The notes: generated by a model not told the origin, from the sequence alone. 64,000 nt of DNA from Aliiroseovarius sp. Z3 (GCF_029105185.1 NZ_JAFMZK010000003.1:186001-250000); one strand, 5' to 3'. Positions 1-8,733 are shown, numbered from the stretch's first letter. A program made the numbers and translations.

Positions 1-171
1 AATGCGATAGGTTTTAAGGATCTCGGTGCCATGCATCAGATACATCTTCCGCGCACCCTTGTTGACGATGATCTGAGTCACTTCTGGTCCGTCATACTTG
101 TATCTTTTCGGGCCGCACGAGGCGACAAAGACCAAGGACAGGACGGTAAGGATCGTTAAGACGGCTCTCAT
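1..171 (-). CDS. L,D-transpeptidase (YkuD) family lipoprotein, N-terminal part
   Basis: Only the first 57 codons are in the window; the gene runs off the left edge. An ATG at 171 opens a protein with a short basic start, a hydrophobic segment and a lipobox-like VASC at residues 16-19, so it is probably exported and lipid-anchored. The following stretch (VTQIIVNKGARKMYL, then a short turn and LKTYRI) matches the opening of the YkuD fold, where L,D-transpeptidases crosslink peptidoglycan or attach proteins to it. The catalytic Cys/His region is outside the window, so the family call rests on the N-terminal pattern alone. Confidence 0.7.
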   Translation of the reverse strand, partial: MRAVLTILTVLSLVFVASCGPKRYKYDGPEVTQIIVNKGARKMYLMHGTEILKTYRI

Positions 172-276
172 TTGATGTCCCACACTGCTCGTTTTTTGCG
201 ATTATGGTAGATCAGATTGATCACAACACAAGCGAATTTGCCCTGTGATCACCCTATCGGCGAATCCCTGAGCGTG

Positions 277-1497
277 TCAGGCCCTTGTGAAGCTGGCGAC
301 TTGTTCCGTGTGGGTGGACCAGCGGAACTGATCCACCACCTGAACCCAATTCATCCGATATCCTGCATCCACAAGAGCTTTTGCATCACGCGCAAATGTC
401 TGTGCATTGCATGACACCATGGCGATTCGCTTGATGTCGGACGCCGCAAGCTGCGCGATCTGTGCTTCGGCTCCGGCGCGGGGTGGATCAATGACGGCCG
501 CGTCAAAGCGCGCCAAATCCTCGGCCATCAACGGGTTGCGGAACAGATCCCGCACCTCTGTCGTAACATGGCGCAATCCCTGCGTCTGACGCCAGCCAAG
601 GGCAAGCGCATCGGTCATCGCGGCGTGGCCCTCGACCGCATGCACTTCCGCAGCTTGCGCCAAAGGCAGGGCGAACGTGCCGCAACCAGCGAACAGGTCA
701 ATCACCGATTTTGCGCCGCCCACGATTTCGCGCACCCCGTCCAGCAAGGCCGCTTCACCCGCGCGTGTGGCTTGCAGGAACGCACCGGCGGGCGGCACGA
801 CAGCGGCGATACCAAACAATTGCTCAGGCGGCGTTTCGGTGGCAATCACTTCGCCATCCCATGTCAGGCGGGCAAGGCCATAGGTGTGCAAAGCCTGCGC
901 CAAATCAGTCTCTAATCCACGGTCAAGTGGCTTTCCGCCCGTAACTGACACGTCCAGTCCAGACGCAGATTGCACGACATTGATGGACAGCGCGCCTTTG
1001 CGCGATGCGCCCAGCATGGTTAGGGCACCCAATGCGGGAAGCGCCGCCAGAATATCGGGATGCACAAGCTGACAGCTTGTGATTTCGGTGATGGTGTCTG
1101 AACGGCGCCCATGAAACCCGACAATCGCGCCTTTCTTGCCGCGTCTACCCGACAGAACCGCCCGACGGCGTGACGCGGCAGGCGATGTCATGATCGGCCG
1201 AAATTCAGAGGTCAGGCCATGGGCGTCCAGCGCGGCTTTAACCACACCGACCTTCCAATCTGCAACAAACTGATCCGAGGCATGCAGCAAGGCACATCCC
1301 CCGCACGCGTTGTAATGTGGGCATGGCGCTTTGACCCGGTCAGGTGATGGCGTCATGATACGCGGCGCTGCGATGCGCCCGTCGACAACATCGCCCGAGA
1401 TTTCTTCACCCGGCAGGCAGCGCGGCGCAAAGACAGGTCCGGGCGCGATGCCGTCCCCAAGATGCCCCAATCGTTCAATCGTATAGGTTTTGGTCAC
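277..1497 (-). CDS. Class I SAM-dependent 23S rRNA (uracil-5) methyltransferase, RlmD/RumA type
   Basis: A 406-residue protein expected to methylate C5 of a uridine in RNA. A TRAM-like N-terminus is followed by Fe-S cluster cysteines C59, C65 and C68 (CPHYNACGGC), with C142 as probable fourth ligand. The SAM motif VIDLFAGCGTF is at 265-275, the VIDPPRAG motif near 335, and the catalytic cysteine C363 sits in MVSCN. The chosen GTG start at 1497 overlaps the TGA of the upstream cca gene (GTGA), typical of coupled genes; a longer reading starts at 1542 inside cca. It is the last gene of the leftward hslO-nudix-cca operon. Whether the target is rRNA or tRNA cannot be told from sequence. Confidence 0.9.
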   Translation of the reverse strand: MTKTYTIERLGHLGDGIAPGPVFAPRCLPGEEISGDVVDGRIAAPRIMTPSPDRVKAPCPHYNACGGCALLHASDQFVADWKVGVVKAALDAHGLTSEFRPIMTSPAASRRRAVLSGRRGKKGAIVGFHGRRSDTITEITSCQLVHPDILAALPALGALTMLGASRKGALSINVVQSASGLDVSVTGGKPLDRGLETDLAQALHTYGLARLTWDGEVIATETPPEQLFGIAAVVPPAGAFLQATRAGEAALLDGVREIVGGAKSVIDLFAGCGTFALPLAQAAEVHAVEGHAAMTDALALGWRQTQGLRHVTTEVRDLFRNPLMAEDLARFDAAVIDPPRAGAEAQIAQLAASDIKRIAMVSCNAQTFARDAKALVDAGYRMNWVQVVDQFRWSTHTEQVASFTRA

Positions 1498-2639
1498 GGC
1501 AACAGATCCTCGCGCTTCAAGGTGAACCCAGATGCGATCCACAGGCTCTCTAACCGCCGCAACTCTGCTCCCAGCGCGGGGCCTGTATGGGTCGGCAACA
1601 GGTCGGCGGGCTGAATGGGAAAGACCGCTTGCGCACCGGTTTCAACCTCGGACCAGACGCCTGCATGAACCTGACCACCCGTCTGCGCTGCACGCAAAAG
1701 CACCACGTCGGTGGCAAGGTTGGCGCCATGGCGATAGGCAAGCTCGCCTGCACCCTCCGTCGACCCCATCGCGTCACGCATCAACGCAAGCCGCTTGCGG
1801 TCACGTTTGGACAATCGAAGCCTGTCTGCAACCTCGCCGCCGCCCAATGCCGCAAGGCGGCGCAGCGGATCGGGCGCACGTTGGGCTTCAAGATGGACCA
1901 GAACCGGCAAGGCACGGGGATCCGCACCGGGCAAGATTGAACCCAGAACGCCAATCTGTGCCATTGCGCCAACAGCGGTCGAAGGATCAGACGCTGCCAA
2001 CAGTTTCAACATTTCTGCACCCACGCGCTCGCGCGAAAGTGTCTCTAACCCGCCTAGATTTGCTGCAACACCCGCCAGGGCTTCTGCATCCATTCCCTCG
2101 GCAGCGTCACCATACCAAGCGTGGAAGCGAAAGAAGCGCAAGATCCGCAGGTAATCTTCGCGAATGCGGTCGCCGGGATTGTCGATGAAGCGCACGCGGC
2201 GCGCCTTTAGATCGGCCAAACCACCCAGCGGATCAATGACCCGCCCATCCGGCGCCGCATACAGCGCGTTCATGGTGAAATCACGCCGATGCGCGTCATC
2301 CTCAAGCCTGTCGGAGTAAGCGACCACAGCGCGCCGACCATCGGTTTCGACATCTTTGCGAAAGGTCGTAACCTCAAGCCCGTGACCATCGACGACAATG
2401 GTGACGGTGCCATGATCAACGCCCGTTGGCACGGCGCGCATCCCGGCCTCGTCGGCGATCTTAATCACCTGCTCGGGCCGCGCATCGGTGGACAAATCCA
2501 GATCCGAGATGGGCGCCCCAAGCAGATCGTTGCGCACACATCCGCCCACGAAATACACCTGATGACCCGCTTGCGCGATCATTTCGCACACCGCCTGTGC
2601 CGCCGGCATCTTGATCCAATCGCCGGTGACGCGGGTCAT
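1494..2639 (-). CDS. cca: CCA tRNA nucleotidyltransferase / poly(A) polymerase family
   Basis: A 381-residue class II nucleotidyltransferase that would build or repair the 3' CCA end of tRNAs. The family signature FVGGCVRNDLLG is near residues 30-41, followed by the metal-binding DLDLS, then RRDFTMNALY and the RNA-binding helical region with a basic RFFRFHAWYG segment. Class II enzymes pick CTP and ATP with a protein template rather than an RNA one. The ATG at 2639 overlaps the stop of the upstream Nudix gene by four bases (ATGA), and its own stop overlaps the next gene, so the three are translationally linked. Poly(A) polymerases share the fold; the length and single-copy context favour the CCA enzyme. 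Confidence 0.92.
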   Translation of the reverse strand: MTRVTGDWIKMPAAQAVCEMIAQAGHQVYFVGGCVRNDLLGAPISDLDLSTDARPEQVIKIADEAGMRAVPTGVDHGTVTIVVDGHGLEVTTFRKDVETDGRRAVVAYSDRLEDDAHRRDFTMNALYAAPDGRVIDPLGGLADLKARRVRFIDNPGDRIREDYLRILRFFRFHAWYGDAAEGMDAEALAGVAANLGGLETLSRERVGAEMLKLLAASDPSTAVGAMAQIGVLGSILPGADPRALPVLVHLEAQRAPDPLRRLAALGGGEVADRLRLSKRDRKRLALMRDAMGSTEGAGELAYRHGANLATDVVLLRAAQTGGQVHAGVWSEVETGAQAVFPIQPADLLPTHTGPALGAELRRLESLWIASGFTLKREDLLP

Positions 2640-3223
2640 TGCGGCAACCTTTCCGCAAGGGCGCGCAACATCCGGGCGGTCGCCCCCCAGATATAGTAGG
2701 GCCCATAAGGCACGGTTTCATACAATCGCATCCGCCCCTGCCACATCCGCCCCTGACGGGCATAATTGGCAAGGTTAGAGACATGTTTGAACGGTACGGT
2801 AAAGACTTCTTCAACCTCGCCAATCTCGGCGACGATGTCGAAAGGTTGTGGGATAAACCCGATCACCGGGGTGACTGAAAAGCCCGTAACCGTTTCATGT
2901 GGCGGCATCTGACCGATCAGCTCCACCTGCGTTGGTGGCAGCCCAATTTCTTCATGCGCCTCGCGCAGCGCCGCGGCAACCTCATCGGCATCGTCTGGAT
3001 CGACCTTGCCGCCCGGAAACGCGATCTGCCCCGGATGGTGCTTCAATGCCGAGGACCGCTTGGTCATGATAAGCCGCAACTCGTTCCCTGACTGGATCAG
3101 GGGCACCAAGACACCCGCAGGTCGCAGCTTGCGATTCGCCGGCAGTTGAATGTCTGGGTTCAGATCGAAATCCGAACTGCCCTTGCCGGTCTGGGCAACA
3201 GCTTTTCGGATACGATTCAACAT
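2636..3223 (-). CDS. Nudix hydrolase, CoA pyrophosphatase (NudL) type
   Basis: A 195-residue Nudix protein. The Nudix box starts with GGKVDPDDADE and ends with REAHEEIGL, giving the expected G-x5-E-x7-REUxEExGU pattern, with a one-residue variation in the first part. The preceding hydrophobic strand and the LIMTKRSSALKHHPGQIAFPGG segment match the CoA-pyrophosphatase (NudL/YeaB) subgroup, which cleaves CoA and its derivatives. The ATG at 3223 lies one base after the hslO stop; a longer frame to 3331 would sit inside hslO. It overlaps cca downstream by four bases. Substrate is inferred from subgroup resemblance only. Confidence 0.85.
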   Translation of the reverse strand: MLNRIRKAVAQTGKGSSDFDLNPDIQLPANRKLRPAGVLVPLIQSGNELRLIMTKRSSALKHHPGQIAFPGGKVDPDDADEVAAALREAHEEIGLPPTQVELIGQMPPHETVTGFSVTPVIGFIPQPFDIVAEIGEVEEVFTVPFKHVSNLANYARQGRMWQGRMRLYETVPYGPYYIWGATARMLRALAERLPQ

Positions 3224-3224
3224 A

Positions 3225-4226
3225 TCAGTCACTCTTGTCGCCCGAATCGACCGCATCCTTGCCCAGCGTTTCCGGATCAAGATCGTAATGCGCGCCACAG
3301 AACTGGCAATCTGCGGTGACGCGCCCATCATCCGTTGTCATGTGACCAATGTCGCGCGTGGAATAGATCGACAGGCTTTCGCGAACGCGGTCTTCCGAAC
3401 ACGGACAGCCGAAACTGATGGTCTGAGGTTCGAAAACGCGGGGCGCTTCCTCGTGGAACAGCCGCACCAGCAAATCAGTGGGTTGGACGGACGGACCAAC
3501 CAGTTCCAACTCTTCTACCGAGCTCAGCAGGATATTCGCGCGGTTCCAGTTTTCGGCATCATCGTCCGACAGCAAATCCTGTGCGGACAACAAGCCGCCT
3601 TCGCCAGACCCACCTTCGCCCGTCACGTGCGGAGAGGCTTTGGGCATATGCTGCAACATGATCCCGCCAGCCCGCCAGCTTTCTGTGCCGCCGGTCCAGG
3701 TCGACTTCCCGAATGTCAGATGAAACCGGGTCGGCAGCTGTTCGGACTGTGCAAAATAGGCTTGCGCGCAATCTGACAGCGACTGACCCGCAATCGGTGT
3801 CATCCCGGTATATGGCTTTTGCTCGCTGCCCTGATGGATCAGCACGGCAAGATACCCTTTGCCGATCTGCGGAAAGCCCGGCGCATCCGGTTGCAACCGA
3901 TCTTCGTCAAAGCTGGCATAGGCACGGATCGTGGCCGAGTCGCCCTCTTTCTCGGGGGCATAATAGTCGGTGGCGATCAGCCGGGCCGGACCATCACCGC
4001 GCACCTGCAACGACAGCTTCCACTGCATCTTGATGGTCTGCCCGATCAGCGCGGTCAACATGGCAGCTTCGGCCACCAAGGCTTCAATCGCCGGGGGGTA
4101 GTTGTGTTGTGACAGGATGGTGTCCAACGTGCCGTCCAGCCGCAACACGCGCCCGCGAATGTCGCTGCGATCCAGTTGAAAGGGCAGGATGGTGTCATCC
4201 CAGGCGATTTGAGTTCCAAGGGTCAT
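3225..4226 (-). CDS. hslO: Redox-regulated holdase chaperone Hsp33
   Basis: A 333-residue protein of the Hsp33 family, a cytoplasmic chaperone that becomes active when oxidative stress releases zinc from four cysteines. Those cysteines are visible near the C-terminus as CPC (in SFGCPCSEDRV) and CQFC (in DCQFCGAHYDL). The N-terminal region with RGRVLRLDG and the central MTPIAGQSLSD are typical. It is the first gene of the leftward operon ending in the RNA methyltransferase. Start is an ATG at 4226. The acidic C-terminal tail after the second cysteine pair is slightly longer than in Escherichia coli. Confidence 0.95.
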   Translation of the reverse strand: MTLGTQIAWDDTILPFQLDRSDIRGRVLRLDGTLDTILSQHNYPPAIEALVAEAAMLTALIGQTIKMQWKLSLQVRGDGPARLIATDYYAPEKEGDSATIRAYASFDEDRLQPDAPGFPQIGKGYLAVLIHQGSEQKPYTGMTPIAGQSLSDCAQAYFAQSEQLPTRFHLTFGKSTWTGGTESWRAGGIMLQHMPKASPHVTGEGGSGEGGLLSAQDLLSDDDAENWNRANILLSSVEELELVGPSVQPTDLLVRLFHEEAPRVFEPQTISFGCPCSEDRVRESLSIYSTRDIGHMTTDDGRVTADCQFCGAHYDLDPETLGKDAVDSGDKSD

Positions 4227-4298
4227 GGGGTTTCCTATCGGCGTTCAGCTTGGCATACCGCGTCTATATGGTGTCGGCAACCGAAGGGAAAAGAGCAG

Positions 4299-4742
4299 AT
4301 GCGCAGATTCGGCAGACAGCGGCAACAGGGCCGTAAATACGTGCTGCGGCCGGGCGCTTATGCCGTCCTGCTCCGCGGGCACGATATGCTGATCACCCAC
4401 CAAGCCGAACCGTTTAACGAATTCCAGCTTCCCGGTGGTGGGATTGATCCGGGTGAAACCGGGATTGTGGCCCTGCATCGTGAGGTGATGGAGGAAACAG
4501 GATGGAAGATTGCCGCACCAAAGCGGCTGGGGGCATATCGCCGGTTCAGCTTTATGCCGGAATACGATCTTTGGGCCGAGAAGATTTGTCACATCTTCGT
4601 CGCCCGCCCGGTTCGGCAGATCGGCGCACCGCTAGAGCCGGACCATCAGGCCATCTGGACCAATATCGATACCGCCCTGCAAATTCTGTGCAATGAAGGA
4701 GATCGCCATTTTGTTCGCCGTCACCTGCGATCCGGCTGGTAA
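4299..4742 (+). CDS. Nudix hydrolase (MutT-like)
   Basis: A 147-residue Nudix protein with box residues GGGIDPGETG, then HREVMEETGW, matching the G-x5-E-x7-REUxEExGU signature. The N-terminal GRKYVLRPGAYAVLL strand leads into the box and the C-terminus carries a WAEKICHIF strand. The chosen ATG at 4299 follows a purine-rich GGGAAAAGAG; the same frame is open upstream into hslO but lacks support. The 3' end overlaps the convergent phosphatase gene by 22 bases. Substrate cannot be assigned; the Nudix protein at 2.6-3.2 kb is of a different subgroup. Confidence 0.8.
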   Translation: MRRFGRQRQQGRKYVLRPGAYAVLLRGHDMLITHQAEPFNEFQLPGGGIDPGETGIVALHREVMEETGWKIAAPKRLGAYRRFSFMPEYDLWAEKICHIFVARPVRQIGAPLEPDHQAIWTNIDTALQILCNEGDRHFVRRHLRSGW

Positions 4743-6019
4743 GTGACCATCACGCAGGACAGGTCGTCCCCAAGGTCCTGCCCACCCGAAAAGGCATCGA
4801 GATCCCAAACCAGGGCGTCGAACAGGGCTTCGTTGGTCAGTTCGGCGTTCCGCCCGAGAATGTCCGCAAACCCAGCCTCGTCCAGCATGGCACCTGTGTT
4901 GTCGACGCATTCGGTAAACCCGTCGGAATAGAAAATCAGCCGCTCACCCGGAGAGAGCATTAGCTGTTGTCGGTCAAACTGCGCCTCGGAAATAAGGCCA
5001 ATCGGCATTCCGCCCTTGCCAAAATAGCGCACCTCGCTCTGGCGCGACAAAAGCACCGCATTCGGATGGCCGCATTGTGACAGCTCGACTGCCCCGGTGT
5101 TCAGGTCAAGATACCCGAACAGCATTGTAAAGTAATGCTCAGATCGCAGGTCATTCAGCAGCAATTTGTTCAGCTCATCGGCAACCACCTCTGGCGGCCG
5201 GCAACGGTAAAACCCGCCCGGCCCCCGTTCTAACGCGATGTTATGTGTGGGCGATCCGTCAGAGAAATAGGATGCCAGACGCGCGGTCAGAAGTGCCGAT
5301 GCGATTCCATGCCCGGACACGTCGATGGAATAAAACGCCAACCTGTCGGGACCGGCATCAAAAAAACCGGCAAGATCACCACCGACATGGCCACAGGGCT
5401 TCAGCATCAATGACACCTCGGCCGCACCAAAATCCCGATATTTTTCACGCACAAGCGATTGCTGCATCTTGCGGGCTTCGACCAGATCGCGATCCAGCGA
5501 ATCATACAACGCCTGAATTTCCGCAAGGGTCGACGTGACGAGGCGGTTCTTATCCTGAAGCTCACGCTCCATCGACAGGATGCGACCCCCGGCATTGATG
5601 CGTGCGCGCAGCTCATCCGGGTTTACGGGCTTGGCCAGAAAATCATCTGCCCCCACATCCAGCCCCTGCGCGACCGCCCCTTTGTCGGTCTTTGACGTTA
5701 ACAAGATGAAATAGACATAGCCCCCAAGCGGCAACTGACGAAACGCGGCGCACAGCTCAAGCCCATCCATCCCCGGCATCATCCAATCGCTGAGAATGAG
5801 GTCAAACTGATCCCGTCGGAGAATTTCCAACGCCTCGTCCCCGGTTCCGGCTTCGGTCACGTCATATCCCTGCCGGGTCAGGGACGAGGTCAGAATACGA
5901 CGCTGCGCCCGACTGTCGTCGACCACCAAAATCCGGCGCACCGGATTTTCAACCACCTGAACAGGCGTTTCGGTTGGGGTTGGCTTCTCACACCTTAGAT
6001 ATGCATTTGCGGCGCTCAC
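4721..6019 (-). CDS. Response regulator fused to PP2C (SpoIIE/RsbU-type) phosphatase
   Basis: A 432-residue cytoplasmic two-domain protein. Residues about 29-145 form a receiver domain with acidic pair D34-D35, phosphoacceptor D78 (LILSDWMMPGMDG) and conserved LTSK and AKPVN. After a probable coiled linker (about 150-190) comes a SpoIIE/RsbU-type Ser/Thr phosphatase with GGDLAGFF, SIDVSGHG, QCGHPNA and FYSDGFTE metal-site motifs. Such proteins dephosphorylate an anti-sigma-factor antagonist in partner switching. The architecture resembles RbaY of Rhodobacter capsulatus; that link is an inference. Start is a GTG at 6019 preceded by GTCGGGAC. A divergent HPt gene and a CtrA box lie immediately upstream. 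No STAS or RsbW-like gene is in the window. Confidence 0.9.
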   Translation of the reverse strand: MSAANAYLRCEKPTPTETPVQVVENPVRRILVVDDSRAQRRILTSSLTRQGYDVTEAGTGDEALEILRRDQFDLILSDWMMPGMDGLELCAAFRQLPLGGYVYFILLTSKTDKGAVAQGLDVGADDFLAKPVNPDELRARINAGGRILSMERELQDKNRLVTSTLAEIQALYDSLDRDLVEARKMQQSLVREKYRDFGAAEVSLMLKPCGHVGGDLAGFFDAGPDRLAFYSIDVSGHGIASALLTARLASYFSDGSPTHNIALERGPGGFYRCRPPEVVADELNKLLLNDLRSEHYFTMLFGYLDLNTGAVELSQCGHPNAVLLSRQSEVRYFGKGGMPIGLISEAQFDRQQLMLSPGERLIFYSDGFTECVDNTGAMLDEAGFADILGRNAELTNEALFDALVWDLDAFSGGQDLGDDLSCVMVTYQPDRR

Positions 6020-6072
6020 ACTTATGTCCCGACCTAGGAATCGCGTTGTCAGAAATGGTTAGCGCCCGTCGT

Positions 6073-6087
6073 TTAACAGCCATTTAA
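6073..6087. promoter_or_regulatory. Candidate CtrA-binding site (TTAA-N7-TTAA)
   Basis: TTAA at 6073-6076, seven bases, then TTAA at 6084-6087: an exact fit to the full CtrA consensus. It sits between the divergent phosphatase gene (start 54 bases to the left) and the HPt gene (start 84 bases to the right). The same site can be seen as a direct repeat TTTAACAG (6072-6079 and 6083-6090) spaced 11 bases, about one helical turn. CtrA is the conserved alphaproteobacterial master regulator; binding here is inferred from sequence only. Confidence 0.6.
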
Positions 6088-6138
6088 CAGGAAAATTTTA
6101 CATGATCGTCGCAGCTTACCGCTTGTTAACCAGAGGCA

Positions 6139-6144
6139 TATAAG
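6139..6144 (+). promoter_or_regulatory. Candidate -10 element for the HPt gene
   Basis: TATAAG, five of six to the housekeeping -10 consensus, 27 bases before the HPt start codon. The -35 region 17 bases upstream (TTACCG) is poor, which fits a promoter that needs an activator such as CtrA at the box 50 bases upstream. Confidence 0.35.
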
Positions 6145-6170
6145 CTGGATGCGTTATGAGGGAGGTCTTG

Positions 6171-6530
6171 ATGATCAACTGGACGCGCGTGAATGAGCTA
6201 AAGGCCGAGCTCGGGGAAGACGATTTCGCCGAGGTGGCTGATCTGTTTCTGGAGGAGGTAGAAGAGGTGATTTGCCGCCTGAAATCCACGCCCAAACCGG
6301 ATCTGTTCGAACAGGACATGCACTTTCTGAAAAGCTCGTCATTGAATCTGGGGTTTGACCAACTGTCCAAACTGTGCGGCGAGGGAGAGCGGGAAGCCGC
6401 TGCGGGCAATTATGATGCCGTCCCTCTGACCCCCGTGTTTCAAACCTATGACGCGTCGAAACAGGCCTTTCTAAGCGGTGATCAAACCACAAACTCGGCA
6501 ATGGTTTCGTCGTTCGTGATATCGGAATAG
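6171..6530 (+). CDS. Histidine phosphotransfer (HPt) domain protein
   Basis: A 119-residue, mostly helical protein with the HPt signature: acidic helices, then DMHFLKSSSLNLGF with the candidate phosphoryl-accepting His51, then a helix with KLCGEGE. The family form is H-x-L-K-G-S-S-x-x-x-G; here serine replaces the first glycine. The ATG at 6171 follows a strong GGAGG at 6161-6165, which decides it over an upstream ATG at 6156. It is divergent from the receiver-phosphatase gene, suggesting that it passes phosphate to or from that receiver. Its last 49 bases overlap the 3' end of the convergent ilvA. Confidence 0.8.
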   Translation: MINWTRVNELKAELGEDDFAEVADLFLEEVEEVICRLKSTPKPDLFEQDMHFLKSSSLNLGFDQLSKLCGEGEREAAAGNYDAVPLTPVFQTYDASKQAFLSGDQTTNSAMVSSFVISE

Positions 6531-7729
6531 ACGAAGCCGCCCGTATCCAACCGAGCATAGAGTGTTTCGAAGTTTTCAGGTGTGCGTGTTTCGATGCCGA
6601 TAAGCACCGATCCGAAATTCCGGGCGCTTTTCTTCAGATACTCAAACCGCGCAATATCGTCGTCAGGCCCCAGCGCCTCAAGGAAATCTCTTAATGCGCC
6701 CGGCCGCTGGGGAAGTCGCAACAGGAAGTATTTCTTAAGGCCAGCATATCGTTGGCTGCGCTCTTTCACCTCGGGCAAGCGTTCGAAATCGAAGTTTCCG
6801 CCCGAGGTCACGCAGACCACGGTCTTGCCCTTCACCTCGGCGCGCAGATCTTTCAACGCATCTATCGACAATGCGCCCGCGGGTTCCAGCACCACGCCTT
6901 CGACGTTCAGCATCTGAACTATGGTCGAGCAGATACGGTCTTCGGGCGCTGTCAAAACATGCTCGGTTGGCGTTTTTTTCAGTGCGTCGAAGGTCAGTTG
7001 ACCGATCTGCGCAACGGCGGCGCCGTCGACGAAATTGTTGACCTGATCCAGCTTGACCGGGGCTTTGGCCCGCAGTGCAACGGTCAAACTTGCCGCCCCC
7101 GCAGGCTCCACATACCTGATGTCCGTTTCAGGTGATACATCCCGCAGGTATCGGGTGACGCCCGCCGACAGCCCGCCACCGCCAACCGGCAGAAGCACCA
7201 TGTCCGGCGGGCTTGGCATCTGCTCAATGATCTCCGCCGCAACGCTTGCCTGACCTTCGATCACATCATGGTCATCAAACGGCGAAAGGAAATGCCCGCC
7301 CGCGTCTGAACAGAACTGCATCGCTTCTGCCAGAGTGTTGTCGAAATAGTCACCAACAAGGCGGATTTCGACATTGTCGCCGCCGAAGATACGGGTCTTG
7401 TCGATCTTCTGTTGGGGCGTCGTGACCGGCATGAAGATCACACCTTTCACACCAAAATGGCGGCAGACAAACGCCACGCCCTGCGCGTGATTTCCGGCCG
7501 AAGCACACACGAAAACGCTGACCCCGGGGTTGGCCGATCGCGTCTTGGCCATCGCGTTCAATGCACCGCGGATCTTATAGCTGCGCACCGGGCTCAGATC
7601 TTCCCGCTTCAGCCAGATATCGGCCTCGTAAAGCTCGGACAGGTGATCGTTCCGCTGCAAGGGTGTTGCAGGAAACAACGTGCGCATCAAATGTTCCGCG
7701 CTGTGGGCTTTGTCAGTGAACTTGGTCAT
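6482..7729 (-). CDS. ilvA: Threonine ammonia-lyase (threonine deaminase)
   Basis: A 415-residue PLP enzyme that converts threonine to 2-oxobutanoate, the first step of isoleucine synthesis. The PLP lysine is in SYKIRGA near residue 55; a glycine-rich phosphate loop (PVGGGGLSAG) is near 180-190 and CVTSGGNFD near 310. A single ACT-like regulatory domain follows (FLLRLPQRPGALRDFLEALG onward), as in shorter biosynthetic IlvA forms. The ATG at 7729 gives the usual MTK start; the frame also has a GTG at 7747 with no better ribosome site. The 3' end overlaps the HPt gene. No other ilv gene is adjacent. Confidence 0.92.
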   Translation of the reverse strand: MTKFTDKAHSAEHLMRTLFPATPLQRNDHLSELYEADIWLKREDLSPVRSYKIRGALNAMAKTRSANPGVSVFVCASAGNHAQGVAFVCRHFGVKGVIFMPVTTPQQKIDKTRIFGGDNVEIRLVGDYFDNTLAEAMQFCSDAGGHFLSPFDDHDVIEGQASVAAEIIEQMPSPPDMVLLPVGGGGLSAGVTRYLRDVSPETDIRYVEPAGAASLTVALRAKAPVKLDQVNNFVDGAAVAQIGQLTFDALKKTPTEHVLTAPEDRICSTIVQMLNVEGVVLEPAGALSIDALKDLRAEVKGKTVVCVTSGGNFDFERLPEVKERSQRYAGLKKYFLLRLPQRPGALRDFLEALGPDDDIARFEYLKKSARNFGSVLIGIETRTPENFETLYARLDTGGFVYSDITNDETIAEFVV

Positions 7730-7783
7730 CCAACATGTCTGGATCACCAGCAGGGTATTGGCAAGCCTGATCCAGCCGCCGTC

Positions 7784-8587
7784 TTATTGAAGCGACAGCT
7801 CTCGCCCTTCGACGTAGTGGCCATAGATTGTTGTCACGACGCTGATCGAAACAATCGATAGGAACCATTGGGCAATAATCATAAAAGGCAACATGATCAA
7901 ACCGGCCACCCCGCCCAGTAGAGCCAAAATGAAGGAGAGACAAAACATCACTACAAAACCAATCAGAAAGCTCCAGAAAAACAGCCCGATGATCGCCTTG
8001 CTTGATCCCTGTGTCGCTTTCCACGCTTCGGAAAGGCCAAGTCGTTGTCCCAAAGCGCGTGATACGAGAACGGGCGAAAATCGGGCCAAAACGACAATGG
8101 CTGCCAGAAAACAGATCAAGAAAACAATGGCAATCAAGGCGACCTGTCCGGGGCCTGCATCCGGGGTTCCGCCGGGTTGTGAGATTTCAGGAAACAGCCA
8201 CCCAAACGCTATCACGCCTACTGGGGCCAAAAACAACACATAAGTCACGGTCAAAACCAAGGCCCAGATCACGTAGTTGATGATGTTCGATCCATGGAAA
8301 GTTGGAATCCAACCCCTTGGCGCTTCGTTCATCAGAACGTAGCGGTGCCACGCGACGGCGATCCATGCAGTTATGACCATGCTGATCAGGCCGATCACGA
8401 GCTGAAACGCAACGGCGCCTGCTGCTCCGAATGACACAAGAACCTGCGCATTGGCGACCACCCAAGATGATAACAGGAAAGAGACGACCATCATCAATAT
8501 CATCAAAACGACAGAAATCCGCACTGCGGCACCAAAATTTCGTTCGACCATTCCGAAAGAATGCTTCAACAAAGCCCAACCCGTCAT
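7784..8587 (-). CDS. Multi-spanning membrane protein of unknown function
   Basis: A 267-residue protein with about six hydrophobic segments: residues about 22-45, 50-75, 100-130, 145-170, 200-225 and 230-260. The segment VALIAIVFLICFLAAIVVLARFSPVLVS is split only by a short polar turn before RALGQRLGLSEAWKATQG, an amphipathic stretch. This pattern (long helices, a conserved SEAWKAT-like loop) recalls a group of uncharacterised integral membrane proteins common in Rhodobacterales. The ATG at 8587 has a good GAGGTGGTGAC ribosome site. It is divergent from argG and no enzyme or transporter motif is recognisable. Confidence 0.75.
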   Translation of the reverse strand: MTGWALLKHSFGMVERNFGAAVRISVVLMILMMVVSFLLSSWVVANAQVLVSFGAAGAVAFQLVIGLISMVITAWIAVAWHRYVLMNEAPRGWIPTFHGSNIINYVIWALVLTVTYVLFLAPVGVIAFGWLFPEISQPGGTPDAGPGQVALIAIVFLICFLAAIVVLARFSPVLVSRALGQRLGLSEAWKATQGSSKAIIGLFFWSFLIGFVVMFCLSFILALLGGVAGLIMLPFMIIAQWFLSIVSISVVTTIYGHYVEGRELSLQ

Positions 8588-8733
8588 GTCACCACCTCAA
8601 ATAGATTTTCACCAACCAAACACATCTTTCTCGCTATCGCAACACGGTCGCAAACTCGCCGGAGCGTATGCAAAACTTGCCCTTGGTAAAGAAACCAGCT
8701 AAGCGCGCAGCGATATCTTCGAAAGGGAAAACG

